The position numbers were made by a program, and so were the translations under genes. Source: Anaerolineae bacterium (GTDB lineage: Bacteria > Chloroflexota > Anaerolineae > B4-G1). Taken from it: a stretch of 31,478 nt of DNA. Below the pieces are notes generated by a model. That model saw nothing but the letters and a program-made list of their open reading frames with translations. It did not search any database and had not been told where the DNA came from. Location of the stretch: NCBI GenBank assembly GCA_016783285.1, contig JADHWW010000115.1:1-31478 (forward strand), given 5' to 3'. Positions 13,633-21,467 of the stretch are shown here, in pieces; positions within the stretch are counted from its first letter, which is position 1, and each line of letters begins with the position of its first letter.

Positions 13633-16397
13633 TGGACGTATTCTTTGCCTTAAACGATAAACCTGTCATCGTTCACGTGGACCCAGCCAGGAATCTGCTA
13701 GACGTGCTGCGGAATGAGTTGGGGCTGACCGGAACCAAGCAGGGGTGTGACTACGAAGGGGAATGTGGTGCTTGCACCGTGCTGCTGGACGGGCAACCGG
13801 TTCGCTCCTGCCTGACGCCGGTGGGCAAGGTCGCCGGCCGGCGTGTGCTCACCATTGAGGGCCTGGGCGACCCCGATAACCTGCATCCTCTCCAGGCCGC
13901 TTTTATTGAAGCAGGCGCGGTACAGTGTGGATACTGCACGCCCGGCATGATCCTGGCGGCCAAAGCGCTCCTCGACCACGAACCCAATCCGACTAGAGAA
14001 CAAATCATCGAAGCACTGGAGGGCAATCTCTGCCGCTGCACCGGCTACACCAGGATTCTCATGGCGGTCGAGCTGGCTGCCGCCCGCATGCGCGCCGATA
14101 GAAACCCGGTTTTTTGCAACAACCGGGTTTCTTTGCCGCTCGTCGGTGGGGACGTCACCCGTATCGACTCCATCGAGAAGGTGACCGGCCGGGCCAAATA
14201 CGTCGAAGACATCCTGATGCCCGGCCTGCTACACGCCAGAGTCTTGCGCAGCCCACACCATCACGCCCATCTTCTCTCTCTGCACATCGAAAGAGCCGCT
14301 CAAATGCCGGGCCTGGTACGGATCATCACCGCCGCCGACATTCCCGGCGAGAACGGTCTTGACGACTACAGCCGGAACGAGCCAATTCTGACCCCTGTCG
14401 GCGATAGCGTCAAGATGGTAGGCGCTCCAGTCGCCCTGGTCGTGGCGACCTCGCCAGAACAGGCCCAAGCAGGCGTGGAGGCGATTGAGGCCCAGTACCA
14501 ACCCTTGCACCACACCTTCAACACGGAGGAAGCGCTAAAAGAGGGCGCGTTCCCCATCTACGAGGGAGGTAATGTCTTAACCACCGACCGGGTGGCCCAC
14601 GGAGACATGGAGACTGCTTTTGCAAAATCGAACCTGATCGTGGAAACCTGCTATCGCACGGCGTACCTGGAGCACGCCGCTCTGGAGCGGGAAACGGTGC
14701 TGGGGTATATTGACGAGGAGGGGCGGGTGACCGTCGTCGGCGGCACGCACGAACCACACTGGGCGCAAGGATACATTGCCAGCGTACTGGCGTTGGATCC
14801 GGCGCAGGTACGTGTGATCATGCCACCCACCGGTGGCTCTTTCGGCGGCAAGCAAGACCCGTGGCCACTGGTGGCGACGGGACTGATGACCTACTGGGTG
14901 CGCCAGCCCGTTCGCCTGGCCTATTCCCGGCGGGAATCTTTCGACGCCTCGCCCAAGCGTCACCCTTACCGGGTAGACTACAAAATCGGCGCTGCCGGCG
15001 ATGGACGATTGACCGGCATTTATGTCCGCATCAACGCCAACACCGGCGGTTACGATGCCCACGGCCAGTACATCCCAAACTTTGCCATCACGGCCAGCGG
15101 TGGTCCCTACCGGTGGCAGGCCGTGGACGCTGGTGCACAGAGCGTCTACACCAATGGCCCCAAGTCCGGTCAGTTCCGTGGATTCGGCACGGCGCAATCC
15201 ACTTTTGCACTGGAATGTACCTTGGACGAGTTGAGCGCCAGGCTGGGGCAAGACCCCCTGGAATTTCGGATCAAGAATGCCCTTCAGCAGCCCGACATCT
15301 CCTTTCTGGGATATCCGGTGGCAGAATCCCTGGGGTACACTGAAGTATTGGAGGCGATTCGACCTCGCTACCTGGTATTCCAACAGGAGGTGATGGCGTT
15401 CAACGCTGGGGCAGGTGACGGCGCGCTTCGCAAGGGAGTCGGTCTCGCCGGTATGTGGTACCGGTTTGGGAAATCCGGTTCTCTACGAATCGAGGCCCAC
15501 GCGGAACTGGCCAACGACGGTCACTTCGTCGTCTACTGCTCAGCCCCCGATTACGGCCAGGGCACCAACACAGTGATGAGCCAGTTAGCGGCCGAGACCC
15601 TGGGAGTACCCAGAGACCGGATCAAGTTGGTGAACGCCGACACGGCCCTCACCCCCGATAGCGGCATCCAGGGCGCTTCTCGGGCGACCTATTGGGTTGG
15701 AAACAGTGTCTGCAAGGCCGCGCAGAATCTCAGGCAGGAAATCCTGGCCACAGCCGCCGAACTGCTGGATTGTGCCCCTGCTGATTTGGTTCTCGACTAC
15801 CAAAGAAACCGGGTTTTTCAGAAAAAACCCGGTTTCTGGGTTTCGCTGGCAGAAATCGCCCAGGAGTTCAATCGCATAGGCAAATCCAGAAGAGTGATCG
15901 GCTTGTTCGACCCTTCCCCCTGGTTTCCAGAGGAGACGCGCCCGGAGTATATACCGATTTTCGTCACAGGTGCTCAACTGGCTGAGGTCATCGTGAACCT
16001 GCGTACCGGAGAGACTCAGGTCACCCGCGTGGTGGCTGCCCACGACGTCGGCCGGGCCATTAATCCCCCGGATGCCAGGGGGCAAATCGAAGGCGCGATC
16101 GTGATGGGGCTGGGCGGTACCCTGATGGAAGAATACATACCAGGCGCTAGCACCGGCTTCAGTGACTACTACCTGCCGACGATCAGGTCCACGCCCGAAA
16201 TTGAGGTGATCCTGGTTGAGGTGCCTAGCCTTCACGGCCCCTTCGGCGCCAAAGGCCTGGGAGAGGCAGCGATGCTCCCCTCGACGCCGGCGATCATCAA
16301 TGGTATCTCCCGCGCTATCGGCGCGCGCATCCGAGAGTTGCCCGCCACCCCTGAGTGTGTGCTAAAGGCAATCCAAAACCCTAAGGGTTTGATGTGA
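13632..16397 (+). CDS. Molybdenum hydroxylase: fused [2Fe-2S] and molybdopterin subunits (xanthine dehydrogenase family)
   Basis: This 921-residue fusion starts with a [2Fe-2S] domain: plant-type cluster C39, C44, C47, C60 and second cluster C99, C102, C134, C136 (QCGYCTPGM, CRCTGYT). A linker at about 150-170 leads to the Mo-cofactor subunit, with GGSFGGK at 401-407, GQFRGFG at 513-519 and the catalytic-type glutamate E878 in GLGEAAM. Such enzymes hydroxylate N-heterocycles or aldehydes using water. It lacks the AYxCSFR loop of CO dehydrogenase. The FAD subunit is encoded directly downstream. Two palindromic elements are inserted in frame, at residues 157-167 (the linker) and 725-736 (a presumed surface loop before SLAEIA). 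The ATG lacks a Shine-Dalgarno sequence because a heptamer array runs up to it. The substrate is unknown. Confidence 0.92.
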   Translation: MDVFFALNDKPVIVHVDPARNLLDVLRNELGLTGTKQGCDYEGECGACTVLLDGQPVRSCLTPVGKVAGRRVLTIEGLGDPDNLHPLQAAFIEAGAVQCGYCTPGMILAAKALLDHEPNPTREQIIEALEGNLCRCTGYTRILMAVELAAARMRADRNPVFCNNRVSLPLVGGDVTRIDSIEKVTGRAKYVEDILMPGLLHARVLRSPHHHAHLLSLHIERAAQMPGLVRIITAADIPGENGLDDYSRNEPILTPVGDSVKMVGAPVALVVATSPEQAQAGVEAIEAQYQPLHHTFNTEEALKEGAFPIYEGGNVLTTDRVAHGDMETAFAKSNLIVETCYRTAYLEHAALERETVLGYIDEEGRVTVVGGTHEPHWAQGYIASVLALDPAQVRVIMPPTGGSFGGKQDPWPLVATGLMTYWVRQPVRLAYSRRESFDASPKRHPYRVDYKIGAAGDGRLTGIYVRINANTGGYDAHGQYIPNFAITASGGPYRWQAVDAGAQSVYTNGPKSGQFRGFGTAQSTFALECTLDELSARLGQDPLEFRIKNALQQPDISFLGYPVAESLGYTEVLEAIRPRYLVFQQEVMAFNAGAGDGALRKGVGLAGMWYRFGKSGSLRIEAHAELANDGHFVVYCSAPDYGQGTNTVMSQLAAETLGVPRDRIKLVNADTALTPDSGIQGASRATYWVGNSVCKAAQNLRQEILATAAELLDCAPADLVLDYQRNRVFQKKPGFWVSLAEIAQEFNRIGKSRRVIGLFDPSPWFPEETRPEYIPIFVTGAQLAEVIVNLRTGETQVTRVVAAHDVGRAINPPDARGQIEGAIVMGLGGTLMEEYIPGASTGFSDYYLPTIRSTPEIEVILVEVPSLHGPFGAKGLGEAAMLPSTPAIINGISRAIGARIRELPATPECVLKAIQNPKGLM
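14100..14132. repeat. Palindromic dispersed repeat, copy B (in frame inside the Mo hydroxylase)
   Basis: Arms of 12 bp (14100-14111 and 14121-14132) pair perfectly around a 9-nt loop. The element encodes RNPVFCNNRVS at residues 157-167, exactly in the linker between the [2Fe-2S] and molybdenum domains. It is read in the same frame as copy C (AGA AAC then a CCG or CGG codon, then GTT TTT). Confidence 0.85.
15804..15837. repeat. Palindromic dispersed repeat, copy C (in frame inside the Mo hydroxylase)
   Basis: Perfect 15-bp arms (15804-15818 and 15823-15837) flank the 4-nt loop CAGA, the same architecture as intergenic copy A. It encodes RNRVFQKKPGF at residues 725-735, between LVLDY and WVSLAEIA. 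At that point relatives usually have a short turn, so it probably adds a surface hairpin without breaking the enzyme. Confidence 0.88.
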
Positions 16398-16401
16398 CAA
16401 G

Positions 16402-17301
16402 ATGACCGAGTATCTCATCCCCACCTCGACCGAGGAAGCAATTAGCCTCCTGGGAACCTGCCACGGCGAGGCTCGCATCATCGCCGGCGGAACAGACGTC
16501 ATGCCTGACCTCCGCAAGCAAAAGATCAATCCGCGCTGCTTGGTGGACATCACCCGCATCCCAGGTCTGGACCAGATCAAGGTTATGGAGGATTTCATCG
16601 AAGTTGGGGCCGCGGTCACGTTTGCTGCCATCAAGGATTCCTCTTATCTGAATCAGCACGTGCACGCGCTGGCCGACGCCGCGCGTTCCGTCGGTGTCCT
16701 CGCGATTCAGAACGTTGCCACCTGGGTGGGCAATATCGTACAGGCGATGCCAGCGGCCGATGGAGCGATTATCGCTATCGCCTTGGAAGCGGAGGCCCAC
16801 ATTGCGGACAGCCACGGCGCGGTATGGCGGCCAGTCGAATCGTTGTTCGACGGGCCTGGCATCTCTGCCATAGATCCGTCGCGCCAACTGGTCACACATA
16901 TCCGCTTCCCAAGCCTCCAGTCTCCATCGGGCACTGCCTGGAACCGCATCGGACGCCGGCCCTCCCTGGCGCTGCCGATCCTGAATTGCGCCGTGAAACT
17001 GTGCCTGGACCCCATAGATGCTCAGCACCAGCAGATAACGCACGCACGCATCGCTCTCGGACCGGTCAGTCCGCGCCCTTTTCGCGCGCGCGAGGCGGAA
17101 ACATTTCTGATAGGTCAACCACCCACTGAGGAGACCTTCGCGCAAACCGCGCACGTCGCTCAGAGGGAATCGAACCCACGCAGCAGCATCATGCGCGCCT
17201 CCCGGGAATACCGGCTTGCCATCATCCCGCCCTTGGTCAGCGACACCCTGGCCGCAGCGGCGGAGCGCGCCAGAGGCGACATCCATAAGACAGGAGGATA
17301 A
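16402..17301 (+). CDS. FAD-binding subunit of the molybdenum hydroxylase (CoxM/XdhB type)
   Basis: This 299-residue flavoprotein subunit passes electrons from the [2Fe-2S] clusters to NAD or another acceptor. The two FAD-binding stretches of the family are present: AGGTDVMPDLRK near residues 28-39 and NVATWVGNIVQAMPAADG near 105-122. RIGRRPSLALPI near 185 matches the family's central motif. The length is typical. ATG 16402 lies 4 nt after the Mo-subunit stop, with no strong ribosome binding site, which fits translational coupling. The product should form a three-part complex with the preceding fusion protein. Confidence 0.92.
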   Translation: MTEYLIPTSTEEAISLLGTCHGEARIIAGGTDVMPDLRKQKINPRCLVDITRIPGLDQIKVMEDFIEVGAAVTFAAIKDSSYLNQHVHALADAARSVGVLAIQNVATWVGNIVQAMPAADGAIIAIALEAEAHIADSHGAVWRPVESLFDGPGISAIDPSRQLVTHIRFPSLQSPSGTAWNRIGRRPSLALPILNCAVKLCLDPIDAQHQQITHARIALGPVSPRPFRAREAETFLIGQPPTEETFAQTAHVAQRESNPRSSIMRASREYRLAIIPPLVSDTLAAAAERARGDIHKTGG

Positions 17302-17306
17302 ATACC

Positions 17307-18737
17307 ATGACCCAAGACGCTCTTGTTTTTCCCCGAATGGAAATGTTGGACAAAGAGCAGTGCGAGGCGATCCACCTGGCGTCGCTGGAGATCCTGCGGC
17401 GTACTGGCGTGCGAATCTATCACGAGGAAGCGCTGGACATGCTCCGCCAGACCGACGCTGTGATCACCGATGACAACCTGGTCCGCTTCCCGCCAGGATT
17501 GGTAGAATGGTCGCTGGCGCAGGCTCCCTCGCGCGTCGCCCTATGCCAGCGGGGAAGTAGCCAGGTCGTCGCCCCTCTGGAGGGGCGGCGCGTCAACTTC
17601 GGCACCGGCTCCGACTGCCCCAACTACCTGGACCCTCACACCGGGGAACGTCGCCCATTCACCGTCGCCGATGTGGTTGATGCCATCCACGTCGTAGATG
17701 GCTTGCCAGAGTTAGCATTCTGCATGTCTATGGGCATCCCGTCCGACATCGGATCGGCCAACCCTTATCGCCACCAGTTCGCGCTGATGCTGGAGCACAC
17801 CACCAAGCCGGTCGTCTTTGTGTGCGACGACCGTGCTGACTGTAAGGCCATCGTCGCCATGGCGTCCGCTGTGGCCGGGGGCATAGACCAACTGAGGCTC
17901 AACCCCACCCTGCTCCTCTATTCCGAGCCCTCGACGCCGCTCAAGCACTCGGAGACCGCTACAGGGAAGCTACTATATATGGCGGAACAGGCGCTGCCTA
18001 TCGTCCATTCTCCTGCACCGATGATGGGGGGAACCGCACCGGTGACCCTGGCTGGCGGGCTCGCTTTGGGCAACGCGGAGGTGCTCTCCAGCCTGGTGAT
18101 GCACCAGCTCAAGCATCCCGGAGCGCCGTTCGTCTACGGTCAGGGCCTGCACCACATGGACATGAAGGCGACCATCAGTGTGTACGGCGCGCCCGAGTTC
18201 CAACTAGCCCGCATACTGGTGGCCGAGATGGGCCGCTTCTACGGACTGCCCACGTGGGGCTACGCCGGACACTCCGACAGTTGCGCCATGGACGAGCAGG
18301 CTGCCGCCGACGCCGCTTTCTCGGTGCTGGTCGCGCTGCTGACGGGGACGAACCTGGTGCACGACGTGGGTTACCTGGAGGCGGGCCTGACCACCTCACC
18401 GGAGATGATCGTTTTCACTGCCGAGATGATCTCAATGATGCGTCATTTCATGCACGGCACATCCCTCAATGCCGCGTCCTTAGCCCTGGACGTGATCCAC
18501 CAGGTGGGACCGGGCAGCGACTTTCTGACGACCAATCACACCCTGAAGCATTTCCGCAAACTGTGGCAGCCCACGTTGTTCAGCCGGCAGCGGGCGGATG
18601 GCTGGATCGCCACGGGGAGCAAGCGGCTGGGACAGCGGTTGCGGGAGAAGACCCTGTCCATCCTGGAGGAACACGAACCGGAACTCCTTCCCGATAGCGT
18701 GCAGGAAGAAATCGCTTATATCCTGGAAAACGACTAG
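17307..18737 (+). CDS. MttB-superfamily methyltransferase (non-pyrrolysine), paralogue 5
   Basis: This 476-residue MttB homologue, with ATG 17307 behind a strong AGGAGG, starts 5 nt after the FAD-subunit stop and is clearly in the same operon as the molybdenum hydroxylase. Motifs are GTGSDCPNYLDPHTGER near 95, GYAGHSDSCAMDEQAAAD near 318 and LVHDVGYLEAGLTTSPEM near 350. The terminal aromatic motif is weak (RQRADGW in place of RxNYxxW). AGH replaces the GGC of paralogues 2 and 3. It ends at TAG 18735-18737, but the frame stays open for a further 24 coherent codons to TGA at 18810. Pairing with a Mo hydroxylase hints at an N-methylated heterocycle or a product of its oxidation as substrate; this is inference. 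Confidence 0.9.
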   Translation: MTQDALVFPRMEMLDKEQCEAIHLASLEILRRTGVRIYHEEALDMLRQTDAVITDDNLVRFPPGLVEWSLAQAPSRVALCQRGSSQVVAPLEGRRVNFGTGSDCPNYLDPHTGERRPFTVADVVDAIHVVDGLPELAFCMSMGIPSDIGSANPYRHQFALMLEHTTKPVVFVCDDRADCKAIVAMASAVAGGIDQLRLNPTLLLYSEPSTPLKHSETATGKLLYMAEQALPIVHSPAPMMGGTAPVTLAGGLALGNAEVLSSLVMHQLKHPGAPFVYGQGLHHMDMKATISVYGAPEFQLARILVAEMGRFYGLPTWGYAGHSDSCAMDEQAAADAAFSVLVALLTGTNLVHDVGYLEAGLTTSPEMIVFTAEMISMMRHFMHGTSLNAASLALDVIHQVGPGSDFLTTNHTLKHFRKLWQPTLFSRQRADGWIATGSKRLGQRLREKTLSILEEHEPELLPDSVQEEIAYILEND

Positions 18738-18757
18738 CCCGTTCTGGTGGAGACCGA

Positions 18758-18774
18758 AGAGTTGAACGAACTCT
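18758..18774. other. Small hairpin after paralogue 5
   Basis: AGAGTT and AACTCT pair perfectly around the 5-nt loop GAACG, shortly after the methyltransferase stop. It has no T-tract, so it is at best a weak terminator or an RNA-stability element. It overlaps the open extension of paralogue 5's frame (18738-18812) and may only reflect coding sequence. Confidence 0.25.
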
Positions 18775-18808
18775 ACCGCCCACGTCCCGTCCCCCGAGCC
18801 ACACGCGT

Positions 18809-18836
18809 TTGACAAGAATGCGAGGGAGGATATAAT
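18809..18836 (+). promoter_or_regulatory. Near-consensus sigma-70-type promoter for the first ECF transporter operon
   Basis: TTGACA at 18809-18814 and TATAAT at 18831-18836 are both perfect hexamers, separated by 16 nt. Transcription would begin near 18843, giving a leader of roughly 195 nt before the ECF S-component gene. It is the best promoter in the window. The leader (18843-19038) contains a small TGTG/CACA hairpin near 18862-18880 and a four-codon reading frame with a strong ribosome binding site at 18921-18948. I do not recognise a known riboswitch class in it. Confidence 0.78.
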
Positions 18837-18920
18837 AGAACTTATGCTGACCTACTTAGCGTGTGCCACATGGCCACATAACCCGTGTGAACTCTGGAGT
18901 TGACCGGTTTCTATTGAGAG

Positions 18921-18948
18921 AAAGGAGGTGCCTATGGTCAAAGTGTAG
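18921..18948 (+). promoter_or_regulatory. Four-codon leader reading frame with a strong ribosome binding site
   Basis: AAAGGAGGTG at 18921-18930 is followed by ATG GTC AAA GTG TAG (18934-18948), which encodes only MVKV. The Shine-Dalgarno match is better than that of any real gene nearby, and the frame lies in the leader of the ECF operon about 90 nt before the next start codon. It may be a translated leader (ribosome-stalling or coupling element), a standby ribosome site, or the remnant of a lost gene. No attenuator stem is obvious around it. Confidence 0.4.
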
Positions 18949-19038
18949 ACCGTTCTGCTGGCAGAGTATTCTCATTATGTCATCAGTCTCATTTGTAGCG
19001 GCTGCTGCAAACATAAAGTAAGGAAAAGGAGAAATAAG

Positions 19039-19590
19039 ATGGAAGAGGTCAAGAAACCATTACTTACCCCCAGGCAGATAGGAATGGCCGCAGCTTTCGG
19101 TGGCGCGGCTCTGGCTATCGTACTGGCGGGAATCACCATCCCCATCCCAGGCACCGTGGTTGTCACGGACCCCCGAGAACCCTTCACCACCATTGGTTCC
19201 AGCCTGACCGGCCCCATCGGCGGCCTTGTGATCGGCTTCCTGGCCGGTATCGCTGAGCCTGGTATCCCATGGGCTAGCCTGCTCGCTCATATTATCGGCT
19301 GCATGTATATGGGCCTTGCCTATAAGTTTGTCTACAATCACTTCCCGGTGTTGTGGATGAAGCTGGCAGGGTGGGCTGTCCTGGTTCTGATCTACTACTT
19401 TGTCGTCGTTGTGCCCCTTTTTGTAGTGGGCATCTGGATTTTTTATCCTGCTGAAACGGGTGGCGAGGCTTTCCTGCCCCTCCTTGGCGCTTTGGAAATT
19501 GGTGCTGTGCCGGAGGCGGTGTTGACTACCATCTTCACCACCGTTATCATGGGGATTCTGCCCGAGAGATTCAGAAGGCCCGTGTGGTGA
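19039..19590 (+). CDS. ECF transporter S component (first module)
   Basis: This small integral-membrane protein of 183 residues has about five or six hydrophobic segments. It opens with a short charged N-terminus and an AAFGGAALAIVLAG segment of the kind S components use to bind EcfT. GPIGGLVIGFLAGI is typical of S components. ATG 19039 follows AAGGAGA. It would be the substrate-binding subunit of the ECF importer whose ATPase and T subunits follow. The ligand cannot be assigned: it does not clearly match BioY, ThiT, RibU, CbrT or QueT signatures that I can recall. A stable hairpin separates it from the ATPase gene. Confidence 0.75.
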   Translation: MEEVKKPLLTPRQIGMAAAFGGAALAIVLAGITIPIPGTVVVTDPREPFTTIGSSLTGPIGGLVIGFLAGIAEPGIPWASLLAHIIGCMYMGLAYKFVYNHFPVLWMKLAGWAVLVLIYYFVVVVPLFVVGIWIFYPAETGGEAFLPLLGALEIGAVPEAVLTTIFTTVIMGILPERFRRPVW

Positions 19591-19649
19591 GCCACCTTTC
19601 GCAGTAGGAAGACCGCGTGCAACTTTAGTAGACAACCGGTCTATGCGCT

Positions 19650-19680
19650 GGTCCCTGGCCCGCTGGTGAGGCCAGGGACC
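19650..19680 (+). terminator. Hairpin between the S component and ATPase genes (attenuator or terminator)
   Basis: A perfect 11-bp, GC-rich stem, GGTCCCTGGCC / GGCCAGGGACC, has a 9-nt loop and is followed by TGTTTACTTT. The tail is T-rich but interrupted. That fits a partial intrinsic terminator allowing read-through to the ATPase and T genes 60 nt away, so the S protein would be made in excess. Confidence 0.55.
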
Positions 19681-19739
19681 TGTTTACTTTGAGCAATCAT
19701 TGTTCCGTCCTTTTCGACCACTACTTCAGGAGATGTCAC

Positions 19740-21467
19740 GTGGAGTATGATATTGAGTTCATAGATGTTTTCTTCACCTACGAAGACGCCGAGACACCGG
19801 CCATCGAGAATATCAACCTCAGGGTGCAGCCAGGTGAGATCGTTCTTCTTACCGGCCCCTCGGGAGCGGGTAAGACGACTCTGTGTAGCTGTCTCAATGG
19901 ATTGGTTCCTCATTTCCATAACGGGGTGTTGAAGGGACAAGTGCTAGTTAGGGATAGGGACACCAGGAGAACGCGCGTCGGCGTGCTGTCGTCGCTGGTC
20001 GGGCTGGTTTTCCAGAACCCCGAAAGCCAGCTTATCTGCCCCACGGTGGCCGACGAGATTGCCTTTGGGCCGGAGAATCTGGCGGTGCCTCGGGACGAAA
20101 TCAACCAAAGAGTGGAACAGGGCCTGGAGATCGCTCGGCTCAAGGGCTTTGAGGAGCGGGAGCCTCATAACCTGTCGGGGGGAGAGCAGCAAGCCTGTGC
20201 TATCGCGGCCATATTCGCCATGTATCCGGAGATCTATGTGATGGACGAACCCACCTCCAACCTTGATCCACTGGGCACGCAACACGTCCTGTCCACGATC
20301 GTAAAAGTAGCCAAGGAGCGCGGCAAGACCCTTCTCATCGCCGAGCACAAGTTCGAGGAAATCTTGCCGTTGGTGGATCGGATAGTGGTTATGGATCGGG
20401 GCCGCATCGTTCGGGATGACAGCGTAAAAGATGCTTTGAGCAAAGGTGATATCGAACACGTTTTCGTCAGACCTCCACTCATTCGTCTGGCAGAGAAACT
20501 GCAACTCGATGCTCAACCTCTCACTGCTGAGCAATTCTATTCGGCCTTTACCCAAAAGTACAGACTCGATGGCCTCACTCTGAGCGCAGACAAACGCTCG
20601 GTGGTGGGTGAGGAGGAGAAAGGCGAACCTGTCATCGAGATCAGAGGCCTCTGTCATTCATACGACGGCGCCAACGCCGCCCTGAATGGGGTTGACCTGA
20701 CCATTTGCCAGGGCGAACTGGTATCCATCCTGGGCAAGAATGGATCGGGCAAGACCACGTTGGTCAAGCATATCAACGGCCTGCTCAAGCCTGGCGCGGG
20801 CAGCGTGGTCGTGCTGGGCCAGGATACTACCCAGGTCACTACCGCTCAACTGGCAAAGAAGGTGGGATTCTGTTTTCAGAACCCTAACCATCAGATGATC
20901 ACGTTCGTGGTGAAAGACGAGTTGGCTCTTGGCCCGAAAACCATCGGGTTGGACAAAGAGGAAATCAAGCGCCGGTCGTTGGAAGCGCTGGAATTTGTGG
21001 GGATGGCCGGGCAGATGGGGGGTGACGTGATAGCCCTGGGCCAGGGACAAAAACAGAGGCTCGCCCTGGCCTCAGTGCTCACAATGAAGCCCGAGATCCT
21101 GATCATTGACGAGCCTACGACCGGTCAGGACCCACAGATGACCGAAGACATCTTTGAGATTATCAAGAGATTGAACGAGAATGGCACAACAATCCTGGTC
21201 ATCACCCACAAGTTCGACTGCGCGGCAGTCTATACCGAGAGAGCCGTGATCCTCGCCGGCGGGAACATCGTCTACGATGGGCCAATGGGTCCGGCGCTGA
21301 TGGATGAGGAGTTGTTGAGTGAGAACTCGCTGGCTCAGCCACAGATCACCAGGCTGGCGGCCAAACTGGCGAACCACAACGTTCCAGGGGATATTGTGAC
21401 TATGGATCAGATGGGCGATGCCTTGAGTAAGTTGACAGCAGGAGAACAACATGGCCATTACGTATAG
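19740..21467 (+). CDS. ECF transporter ATPase, two ABC domains fused (first module)
   Basis: This 575-residue protein carries two ABC ATPase domains, equivalent to EcfA1 plus EcfA2 in one chain. Domain 1 has Walker A GPSGAGKTT near 40, signature LSGGEQQ and Walker B VMDEPTSNLDP. Domain 2 has Walker A GKNGSGKTT near 348, a degenerate signature LGQGQKQR in place of LSGGQ, and Walker B IIDEPTTGQDP. The GTG at 19740 has AGGAG 7 nt upstream; TTG 19689 would give an unconvincing N-terminus. It powers import together with the T and S proteins. Its 3' end overlaps the ecfT start by 17 nt, so the two are coupled. The altered second signature suggests asymmetric ATP sites. Confidence 0.92.
   Translation: MEYDIEFIDVFFTYEDAETPAIENINLRVQPGEIVLLTGPSGAGKTTLCSCLNGLVPHFHNGVLKGQVLVRDRDTRRTRVGVLSSLVGLVFQNPESQLICPTVADEIAFGPENLAVPRDEINQRVEQGLEIARLKGFEEREPHNLSGGEQQACAIAAIFAMYPEIYVMDEPTSNLDPLGTQHVLSTIVKVAKERGKTLLIAEHKFEEILPLVDRIVVMDRGRIVRDDSVKDALSKGDIEHVFVRPPLIRLAEKLQLDAQPLTAEQFYSAFTQKYRLDGLTLSADKRSVVGEEEKGEPVIEIRGLCHSYDGANAALNGVDLTICQGELVSILGKNGSGKTTLVKHINGLLKPGAGSVVVLGQDTTQVTTAQLAKKVGFCFQNPNHQMITFVVKDELALGPKTIGLDKEEIKRRSLEALEFVGMAGQMGGDVIALGQGQKQRLALASVLTMKPEILIIDEPTTGQDPQMTEDIFEIIKRLNENGTTILVITHKFDCAAVYTERAVILAGGNIVYDGPMGPALMDEELLSENSLAQPQITRLAAKLANHNVPGDIVTMDQMGDALSKLTAGEQHGHYV

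Noticed and set aside
13632..16397. Aerobic CO dehydrogenase large subunit
   Set aside because: The AYxCSFR active-site loop is absent, the subunits are fused differently, and the sequence fits the wider xanthine dehydrogenase family.
1644..18737. Pyrrolysine use in the MttB homologues
   Set aside because: None of the five has an internal in-frame TAG, all are full length, and TAG serves as the normal stop of unrelated genes such as the alcohol dehydrogenase (10210), the class III aminotransferase (30184) and the cyclodeaminase (31296).
18843..19038. Known riboswitch (thiamine, cobalamin, tetrahydrofolate or preQ1) before the ECF S gene
   Set aside because: I could not find the conserved cores of these classes; only a small hairpin and the four-codon frame are visible.
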